A stretch of DNA of 64,000 nt from Moniliophthora roreri (Eukaryota; Basidiomycota; Agaricomycetes; Agaricales; Marasmiaceae): positions 1,984,001 through 2,048,000 of the forward strand of contig LATX02000211.1 of the NCBI GenBank assembly GCA_001466705.2, written 5' to 3'. The notes below the pieces were generated by a model. It was not told where the DNA came from, did not search any database, and was given only the letters and a program-made list of their open reading frames with translations. Both the position numbers and the translations under genes were made by a program. How positions within the stretch are numbered: position 1 is the first letter of the stretch; each line of letters opens with the position of its first letter. This document shows, piece by piece, positions 55,379 through 64,000 of the stretch.

Positions 55379-57624
55379 TCATCGGCTTCTATTGAATTCT
55401 GTCGGATCCCGCCAATTATTTTCAATCTCGGAGTCTGACGGTTCGAAGCTGTGGATACCGTTGGTCCGTCGACCACCTACTCCAGACTCGCGACTTGCAA
55501 TTTCGATCATCTCGTCCGGTGAATCAACAATACGGCTCCCTAGGATAGGGTTGTGCATAACGATATCCAATACCTGATCGTTATCAGCCTGCACATCTTG
55601 TTCAGTCTCGATAGAGTATCGGACAAGATCTAGGCTAGGTAATGTAGGCGGAATGTTTTCCTGAGGTTCGGGAGTCGGTGCAAAGTAGTCGGAAGGCAAC
55701 CTCCCAACTTCAAGCACTCTTACAATTGCCTGGTGCCAAGTGTCCATGAGAAAGGAGTCTTGGAAAAGTCGTCGGGTTATTGCCTCGTTGTGAATGTAAC
55801 GAATGAATGCCTGCCCACGTTTACTCGTCAACAATGCCGAAACACGACCCGTGCGGTTAATATGATCTGCGAGGGCTTCCATGAAAGCCCGTCGCTCGCC
55901 ATCATGTCGTTCCGCATCATACTCTGGGTATGGTTTCCAAGATTCCTCGAGGAGTGACAGTAACGTGAGACTCTTTGCACGAACAGTCAGGTCTTCATGT
56001 GTCCACAGTATGTCAACCACGGGGAACGGGATGACAAATCGGAGGCCAGTGGAATGCTGTAGACCTGCGTGTCTCACCGAACCCAAAAGCGTGTCGAGGA
56101 TGTAAGGTAGCAAGGGATGTGCATTCCCCTCCGCCCAGCACTGGTGGTGAAACAACAAGTTGATCCCCTCAGGTTGTTGAAGGACAGGATGTGGGATGGT
56201 TGAGTTAGGCGAATCCCAAGGGTATTGATATGGATTTCTGAGGGCAGGCTCAACGTCTTGATTCGAGACAGCTCTCCACATTGTACGATTCCACCTACCC
56301 AAGACAGCAGACATCGCTACAGAAGGAGGGATTGTTTCCAAGACATTTTGAAGATGAGGGATCATTGAAGGGCTATCACGGAACATTGCAACTGCCCATT
56401 CAAAAGCGCGCAACTCGTACACCTTCAGATTAGAATAGCGATTAAGCCATAGGTCCTGATCAAACTGTCTGACTACCCACAGGTCGAAAGAAGACCAATC
56501 CGAGGCCGGCGACTTAATGTGATCCCAAAAGTGTCGAGCTTTTTTGTAGAGGAACTTGTCGATAGCTGAAATCCTGAGTAGAGGACGTAGAAGTTCGCTA
56601 GAGAGCCGGTATACCAACCACGCCTGTGGTGACTTGTATGGGCAGATGAATTGGTATGAAAGCCGATTGAAATGTCCATTTCTGATGTCGTCCCTTTGAT
56701 CCCTCGGAACTGTCAAGGTGGGTAACAGCGTAGTGAGGACATATAATCCCACACTGAGTGAGACGGCAACGAAGCAAATGGCAAATGGAACAGGATGTCG
56801 GTTCCACAGCAGGTCCAAAACACCGACGAAGAAAAGTAGAAGAGCGACTTCGAGGAGTATAGGCAATGCTGACAGGAACGATGATACACCCCACTTCTCA
56901 AAGCTGTCTCGGCGCAGCTGACGTAGCGCTAGAGCTTCTCCTGGTGTCCGAGTTGTCGTATCTCGCTGATGTTCTCGTACCCATTGCTTGCACAGCAGGC
57001 CGAAAAGCGCTGATGCAAGGCTGAGGATGAGACTGAGGAACCAAAAGATATTGATACGGATCGACGATGCATCTGGTTTGAATTGGGTGGGCTCGAGAGG
57101 AATAGTTTGTGAACCGTTGATCTGCAATGAGATTAACTGGGTGAGGAGTATAACTGTGGTATCTGCAGGATCTTTGTCTAGCCACTGGTACGATTCAATT
57201 GCGAATGCTGTGACGACAGCAGAGAAAAGACCGGCCTAGCCATGTGTTACTATTAGATAGTGAGACCGAGAACAAATGAACGTACGAAAACTAGGAGGGT
57301 GTCAATGTCATCTCGCCAACCCTTGACCATATCTTCGTCATGCCTGGAAACCTCCTTCAGCATCCTCTCCCATGACTCTGTTCGTGTCGGTTTCTTTTCT
57401 TCATCTACGTTTCCTGTCAGCTCTATTGGCATTATGTAGGGGTCTGGGATGTAAGGCTAGTGGACATTGTGCTCAGTGCCCGCACTTGAAATGAAAAGGA
57501 TGGTGTTCCATACATCATGCCGAGCAACTCGTCGCAAGAAATCCTCTGCCAATCGTCTTTTCTCGGCTTCATCAGCATTCTCTGTCAACATGAGTGGGGC
57601 CGAAGCGGTTTCTTGGATATTCAT
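55379..57624 (-). CDS. DUF6535 membrane protein, copy 1
   Basis: Agaricomycete-expanded family of unknown function. The proposed start MNIQETASAPLML (57622-57624) is joined through a 57-nt intron to PYIPDPYIMPIELTG; an alternative start is MPIEL at 57432. Next comes MVKGWRDDIDTLLVF, an intron (about 57240-57285), then AGLFSAVVTAFAIESYQWL, the DUF6535 opening. Membrane segments follow: FWFLSLILSLASALFGLL, SALPILLEVALLLFFVGVLDLLW and PFAICFVAVSLSVGLYVLTTLLP, with CKQWVREHQRD between. The long soluble C-terminus ends at 55379. It is closely related to the gene at 61919 but lacks about 50 residues near the C-terminus (after QVLDIV) and has a different tail. Role unknown. Confidence 0.82.
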
Positions 57625-58080
57625 GGGCTAAGAATCATATTCAGCATCAGTGCCAGTTTATTGTAAGCAAATTGATCCATATCTCGCACCGTAGTCTCTC
57701 GAACTGAACAAACTAGCTTCCGAAGGTAGCAAGGAATCTGTATGGAGTTGGCTAAGAGCCTTCCTTCAAACAGACTTGGGTGTTGTTGCTTCGTACTTGA
57801 GTAGGATCCGTGCGTTCCTAAGTATCACAGACCATGCACCATGTAGATACAAACGCACTGGTAATTGGAAAGGAATACTCCCAGTTCGGTAGTCAGCCGT
57901 GGTTGCGTCGTCGTGATGAGAGGTTACGTCATTCATCTTGCCACAAAGCATGTAACTCCTGTCCATGCAAAGTTACTCTCTCCAGACGAAATTCCATCAG
58001 GTCGATCACACAAAAGTCGAGGAGCAAATACACCGTCATTAGCAAACGACACATCGTAATCAAATTATCTCACTCTCAAA
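57625..58080. other. Intergenic, nothing recognised
   Basis: Promoter side of DUF6535 copy 1 and the left edge of the next relic; no motif. Confidence 0.35.
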
Positions 58081-58086
58081 GCTCAA

Positions 58087-60293
58087 TTGGAGAGGAATCA
58101 TGCAGGATCAGTAGAATCACGGAATCCAGATCAGGATGGAAGCATACGGAGACTGTCTCATCTCAAGGGAGAGAAGCACGCGAGGAGAGCTTTAGATTCA
58201 GAATCTTCACTTAACGATATCTTCAACAACAGGAAGATGACGCCAGGGTCGCACATACTCATCCATTACCTCACGAGAAAGTGGCATGAATACTCTGACG
58301 AGGCTATCCAGTCTGCTGAGGGTCCTAGTCAGCAATATCACGCCATTCTGCATATCCTGTCTTTGGCGGCCAATAGCTGCACGCGTATGAGGATGGAATT
58401 GGGGAAAAAGGGAAAGGCTCTAGAGGAGGAGGCGGCGAAGAGAAGGAGAGTTGAAGAGCTCATGAAAGAGCTCATGTAGCCTAGTGGGAGAGAGATTGTG
58501 AAACGCGTCATAAGGCAGATTTTCAATGAAGACGACGACGAGGGAGATCAACTCGAAGGCAATCAGGTGGAAAGGAAACAGAACTTTTTGGTACGTTCCT
58601 TTACTCGGTGCACGTTACAGAAGCTGACTCGGATTGCATTTATATAGTCTCTCGTAGACTCTGTGTCTGAGGCCATCGCCGACGTAGCCCTGTCTCGCAG
58701 TTTGCCCAAGGAAGCGCCTCCCATGCTGACTTCGATCTCTGTTCCCATAGACCTCACCAACGACTCCCATATAATCAGACACAGATGCCGTCTTCATGTC
58801 CAATGTATCCGGACCATCGCTCTCCTCCAAAATCTCTAAGTCTTCGAAATCCAACGATGGGTCCTCGAATCCCAGTTTTGGTGATTATATGGGCTCGATA
58901 TTGCTTTGGGGCAACGGACGAGGTGGACGATCCAAAGCCTTGGCTCAGACTGTCAACGCCACTTCTTCTCTGGAGAGCGTCGAGACAACCAACGAGTCAC
59001 AGGCGCTCCCACAGCGTCCAGGTGCGACTGGACGACAGCACTGACGGCGAAGTATGAAGGTGTATTCGGGACATTGGGTATCTCAACACTCAATCCTACC
59101 TCTCCCAATGCGAAGGGCCATTCAAAAGCACGCCCTCGAAAACCCCGGAATCAGACCCGCAAACGGAACTTTTGTCTGCACACGGCAGGTCCACGATCAC
59201 AACCACACCTCATACGCCAAAACCTCCTCCATTCTGTCCAAGCACACCATGCTTACCATGCACACCGATCGTACGGGCATCTCAGCATCCAGATCACATT
59301 CATCTCCAGTCCAACCCGCTCTCATCAGCTTCTTTGGTTATTGCTGAGGCTCAAATGAGTCGCACAACAAGTACCCTGACGCCTCAGGGTGATTCAGACC
59401 TCTCTGAATCTTCCATTCCTGATTCTACTTAACGACTTCCCAAACCCAAACGACTCCTTCCCGAACAACCTGCCATCCCGGAATACCTCTTCCCCTATGT
59501 CCACAAGGCACCCCCTCGCTGCTACCATAAACGCAACCCGAGTCATGACCTTGGGACTTTGGGACATCCTTTCAGATCAAGGTCAAGAAACCAGCGAGCT
59601 AATCTAACAACTCGCTTGGGACCTCGTCAAAAGCACACAAGAAGAATTGGAAGTGCAAAAAGTTGTTCAAGGTGGACAATGATACGAACGAGACATCTAT
59701 CGCTGAATCATCGCCTATCGCGGAAGGCGTTGAATTCCGGGACATGGTAGTGGTGATGAAGTGAATAAGACACCGGAGCCTACTTGCTAGGCTAAAGGAA
59801 AGGGCAAATCGAGGATCCTTTCAGCCGTACTCATTCTTCCGAGCATCGCTGGCCTCTGTTTGGTGGATTCAAGGCCGGGGGCGGGGCTAAGAGCGCCCCT
59901 TCCGGTTCCGGCGCTACTACCAATGATAATAACAACACATCCAACGAACTGAGTCCGAAGCTTATATTCAGGATACCAACGCCAATGCCGCCGTACTTTC
60001 AGTCGGAGGAACGACACAAGAACGCTTCCGTTCCATTGGAATCGATCATCCCAGCCATGGCAAAACCACCCACTCAGTACCTCTCGAGGACGTATACGCC
60101 ACTTACGGCTCCTGATTTTCGGTTTAGTATTCCGTTACCTTCGAGTGCTTCAGCGCATTTTCATCATAATCAGGGAGATGGTACCCAGGAGTTATCGGGT
60201 AGCAGACCGTTATGGATTCATGTCTGACGTATCCAAGTACGACCTATTCATTGTTCTTGATTTGAGCGCAGAAGTGTTCACCAACCAGTAGCT
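58087..60293 (+). pseudogene. Decayed gene resembling the N-terminal part of TBC Rab-GAP proteins
   Basis: A coiled-coil opening (QQYHAILHILSLAANSCTRM...KALEEEAAKRRRVEELMKEL) stops at a TAG (58477-58479); the same frame continues PSGREIVKRVIRQIFNEDDDEG, then a GTACGT...TATAG intron near 58592-58648 and SLVDSVSEAIADVALSRSLP, NPSFGDYMGSILLWG. After further frame changes the end reads KPPTQYLSRTYTPLT, DFRFSIPLPS and, in the next frame, RYGFMSDVSKYDLFIVLDLSAE before a stop near 60291. The order recalls agaricomycete TBC-domain proteins; the TBC domain itself is missing. Identification is from remembered family features and is moderate. Confidence 0.45.
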
Positions 60294-61918
60294 TCTTCAA
60301 TCTGAAAAATTAGAATACAGACTACATCAGTAACGTAGTAATGGGAGATCGCTCTCGTTTCCACGAACGAGTGCTCGTTGGGTAATCGCTTTTGTTACTG
60401 GTAAGAAAACTGTATCAGAAGGAGATTCGCGCGACTCACTACACGAGACGCAGATCGAGACGTTATCCCTGCTGAACTTACTATCTGGTTCAACTACGAC
60501 TACCTCCTCAGACACCGCCAAACCCTCTGTCTGCGCTTTTCGTATTCATTACCGTACCTGTAAAGTGAGCTTTGCATTGGTCATGTCGGGTGGGGGCCTC
60601 CTGTGAGTTAACTATCACCTGTGGTAGACGGGCGCCCGGGCCCTGGCTATTGTGGTGGAAGGAGCGGCAGAGTTCTGTAAGGAGATACCTAGTGAGAATG
60701 TGCTTGATTCAGGTTACGGTGGGGTGTAGCCAATGGTAGAGGTTACATACGCTTTGTTGCTTCTGCTTTGACTTCCTGTAATGCGAAGCCCAATAGGATA
60801 GGTTGTATATGAAGGATATGCCAAATTTTGTCCATTGACTTGAAATACAGATGTTCAGGTCGGGGTGATATATCCAATGCAGGTAGTTGCACTCTTCTTT
60901 CTCTTCTCTCCGACTTGTGATCACAACCCGATAAGTGGATTCTCCATACAAATTAATCGAAATCCTCACCGGCATGTCTTGTGTAATCCGTCAGTGTCAA
61001 GCTTCGTATCGTCAAAAAGATAAAAGGGTGCCTCACCTTTTTTTTTTGCAAGTTGAAAACACTGTTGATGTTCTCCTGTTTCTTCTGCTCCAAATGAGCC
61101 GAGTATCGGATGCTAACAAGGTAATTACACGGAAGGACATGACGGCAGTATGCAGGATAGTCGCATCGTAAATGAGCGGGAGTATGGTGAATGGGACCTC
61201 TTTCCTTCCAATGTGATCCGATTTTCATTTCTGAGAGCCTTGACTCGCCCTCAACTCTTACAAACGGCGTTGATTGAAGATAGTGCGCGAAGGAACAGAC
61301 TTGATGGAACTTGTGGCAAGACTCATCAAGATCGGTTTTTGGGTGTGAACGGAATTTGAACACCGCACCTCCAGCTAGATTCAGTCTCTAGTCAAACGCG
61401 TGTAGTAGCACAACCTGCAATAAAATTGGATACATTCAGAAATGCACAAATGAGTCTGCTTAAGCATAAATAAAAATCCCTTATTCACTTGACTCGTAAA
61501 ACTGCTAGACTAATCCACGACACTTCATCTAAACCATCAGTATCGTACAGTATGCTACTTTAGATCTTGGCCTTCATCGTGAATCACTGTTGGACGTGTT
61601 CTCGATCATTCTGACAGAAATACTTGTCGTCCGAGGCTGGGATCATGGCGTTAGTCTACTCAGATATCGCGGCAGCGGAAAACATGTAGAACTTCGGAAG
61701 CTTACCTCTGAAGTCTGTAACTATCACCATGGATCCCAACTTCATCGCCCTGTTCAATCGGGTTGGCAACTGTACCGGTATCAATTCCAGACCTCTGTGG
61801 ATTATCTTCGTCAAAGTTCTCCTGATCGTAAGTTGGCTGCACCATAGCATCCACTCGGGATCCTTGTCTGACATCATGGCGTCAGTCTACTCGAACATCC
61901 CAGTAGAAAACAACGAAG
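60294..61918. other. Intergenic with a diverged tandem repeat at the right end
   Basis: No gene supported. At 61641-61790 and 61870-62010 two related stretches (ATCATGGCGT.AGTCTACTC, then CCCAACTTC, then ATCG..TTGGCAACT or ATCGCCAACT) repeat in direct order; the second overlaps the 3' end of DUF6535 copy 2. Confidence 0.4.
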
Positions 61919-64000
61919 CTACCTGCGAAGGCTAGAACTGTTGCCATTAATATTCCCAACTTCTTCACCCTTCGTACTCGAATCGCCAACTATACCAGTA
62001 TCCGTTTGCTCTCCTGGACCCGAATCCTTCATGCTATCGTTCTTCCCAAAATTCTGCGCACGATCCTCGTCTGTTGGTCGACCACCCACTCCAGACTCGC
62101 GACTTGCAATTTCGATCATCTCGTCCAGTGAATCAACAATACGACTACCTAGGATAGGGTTATCATTGGCATCGTTATGGGTGGCTCTCGAAAAGAAGGA
62201 TCGCCAACGACGGGCCACAGGCCATGCATCAAAGTTGTGTAAACGATGAATGAGACCTCCCTCTAACAAACCAGCCCCGGAGCTGTCTTCCGTCCCATTT
62301 GATGTCATGATATCCAGTATCTGGTCGTTATCAAACTGCACATCTTGTTCGGTCTCGATAGAGTATCGGACAGGATCTAGGCTAGGTAACGTAGGCGGAT
62401 CATCCTCCTGAGGTTCGGGAATCGGTGCAAAGTAGTCGGAAGGCAAGCCCCCAACCTCAAGAGCTCTTTCAATTGCCTGGGGCCAAGCGTACATGGGAAA
62501 GCGGCGATGGACAAGTCGTCGGGTTATTGCCTCATTGTGAATGTAACGAATGAATGCCTGCCCGCGTTTACTCGTCAACAATGCCGAAATACGACCCGTG
62601 CGGTTGATATGATCTGCAAGGGCTTGCATGAAAGCCCGTCGCTCGCCATCATGTCGTTCCTCATCATACTCCGGGCATGGTTTCCAAGATTGCTCGAAAA
62701 GTGACAGTAGTGTGAGACTCTTCGCACAAACGGTTGGGTTTCCATGTGTCCACAGTGTGTCGACGACGGAGAACGGGATGACAAATCGGAGGCCAGTGGA
62801 ATGCTGTAGGTCTGCGTGTCTCACTGAATCCAAAAGCGTGTCGAGGTAGTAAGGTAGCATGCGATGTGCAGTCATGTTCGCCCAGTACTGGTGGTGAAAC
62901 AACAAGTTGATCCCCTCAGGTTGTTGAAGGATAGGATGTCGAATGGTTGAGTTGGGTGAATCCCAAGGGTATGGATCTGGAAATCTGAGGGCAAGCTCGA
63001 CGTCCTGATTCGAGACAGTTCTCCACGTCATACGATCCCACCTGCCCAAGACAGCAGATACTGCTACAGAAGGAGGGACTGTTTCCAAGACATTTTGAAG
63101 ATGAGGGATCATTGAAGGACTATCACGGAACATCGTGACTGCCCATTCAAAAGCGCGCAACTCGTACACCTTCAGACCAAAGGAGAGACCAAGCCATACG
63201 TCCTGGTCAAACTGTCTGGCTACCCATAGGTCGAAAGAAGACCAATCCGAGACCGGCGACTTAATATGATCCCAAAAGCATCGAGCTTTTTTGCAGAGGA
63301 ACTTGTCAATAGCTGGAATCCCGAGTAGAGGACGCAGAAGTGCACTGGAAAGCCGGTATACTAACCACGCCTGAGGTGATTTGTATGGGCAGATGAATTG
63401 GTATGAAAGCTGATTAAAGTGTCCATTTTCAATGTCGTCCCTTTGATCCCTCGGAACCGCCAGAGTGGGTAACAGCGTAGTGAGGAAATATAGTCCTACA
63501 CTGAGTGAGACTGCAACGAAGCAGATAGCAAATGGAACAGGATGTCGGTTCCACAGCAAATCCAAAACACCAATGAAGAAAAATAGAAGAGCGACTTCGA
63601 GGAGTATAGGCAACGCCGACAGGAATGACGATACACCCCACTTTTCAAAGCTGTCTCGGCGAAGCTGACGCAGTGCTAGAGCTTCTCCCGGTGTTCGGGT
63701 TGTCGTATCTCGCTGGTGTTCCCGTACCCACTGCTTACACAGCAGGCCGAAAAGCGCTGATGCAAGACTGAGGATGAGGCTGAGGAACCAAAAGATGTTG
63801 ATACGGATAGACGATGCCTCTGGTTTGAATTGCGTGGGCTCGAGGGAAGTAGTTTGTGAGCCGTTGATCTGCAATGAGATTAACTGGGTGAGGAGTATAA
63901 CTGTGGTATCTGCAGGATCTTTGTCTAGCCACTGGTACGATTCAATTGCGAATGCTGTGACGACAGCAGAGAAAAGACCGGCCTAAACGTGTGTTACTAT
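61919..64000 (-). CDS. DUF6535 membrane protein, copy 2 (5' end outside window)
   Basis: Paralogue of 55379-57624, cut by the window edge: the exon with the first membrane segment is present up to about 63985 and the remaining upstream exons lie beyond 64000. Membrane segments FWFLSLILSLASALFGLL, ALPILLEVALLFFFIGVLDLLW and PFAICFVAVSLSVGLYFLTTLL are conserved. Near the C-terminus it has a stretch (TSNGTEDSSGAGLL...RWRSFFSRATHNDAND) missing from copy 1, and it ends KGEEVGNINGNSSSLRR. No lesions in the visible part. Confidence 0.82.

Overview
The window is nuclear DNA from a filamentous basidiomycete, most likely an agaricomycete. The evidence is dense genes with many introns of about 50-60 nt (GT...AG), DUF6535 membrane proteins, a Kre9/Knh1-like GPI protein, a lineage-restricted small protein, a GT90-like remnant and a Tf1/sushi-type chromovirus. 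There are no bacterial-type operons, and I could not place any tRNA or rRNA gene. One undetermined base (N) lies at 29427. All gene models are spliced by eye.

Region 1 (1-15.5 kb) mixes conserved housekeeping genes with lineage-specific ones: a broken and an intact kinase-like gene (540-1494; 8548-9580), a GPI-anchored Kre9-like protein (minus), a GH18 chitinase-like gene whose catalytic motif is destroyed (3947-5607 minus), a stray 3' exon fragment of an Icp55-type aminopeptidase, the complete Icp55-type gene (10960-13008 minus), and SPT4 (13071-13547) diverging from it across only 62 bp. A tandem pair of decayed hypothetical genes follows.

Region 2 (15.56-28.5 kb) is a silenced compartment. 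About 5.4 kb is almost free of CpG (about four CpG counted by eye). Inside it is a CpG-stripped copy of the 3' end and flank of the oxidase gene at 44.8 kb. A complete 7.3-kb Ty3/Gypsy chromovirus (20920-28255, minus) with 468-bp LTRs and an ATTAT target duplication sits in this compartment. It shows a -1 frameshift heptamer at the gag stop, a self-priming (Tf1-like) 10-bp complementarity, and an extra zinc-knuckle ORF downstream of pol. Most differences between its LTRs fall at CpG.

Region 3 (30.3-55 kb) has an F-box gene and then a cluster of redox and tailoring-type enzymes: FAD-linked (BBE-type) oxidases (two intact, one relic, plus the 16-kb fragment), two aldo-keto reductases, two EthD-domain proteins with predicted signal peptides, two medium-chain reductases (one intact, one scrambled), a short-chain reductase and a cytochrome P450. 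The block AKR(-)/EthD(+)/MDR(+) is present twice (about 32.3-36.6 and 45.4-50.6 kb), and about 0.95 kb of the AKR genes is identical, introns included, suggesting gene conversion. No PKS, NRPS or terpene synthase is visible in the window, so the pathway is unknown; a secondary-metabolite or detoxification cluster is an inference.

Region 4 (55-64 kb) has two DUF6535 membrane-protein paralogues (the second cut by the window edge) flanking a decayed gene resembling the N-terminal part of TBC-type Rab-GAP proteins.
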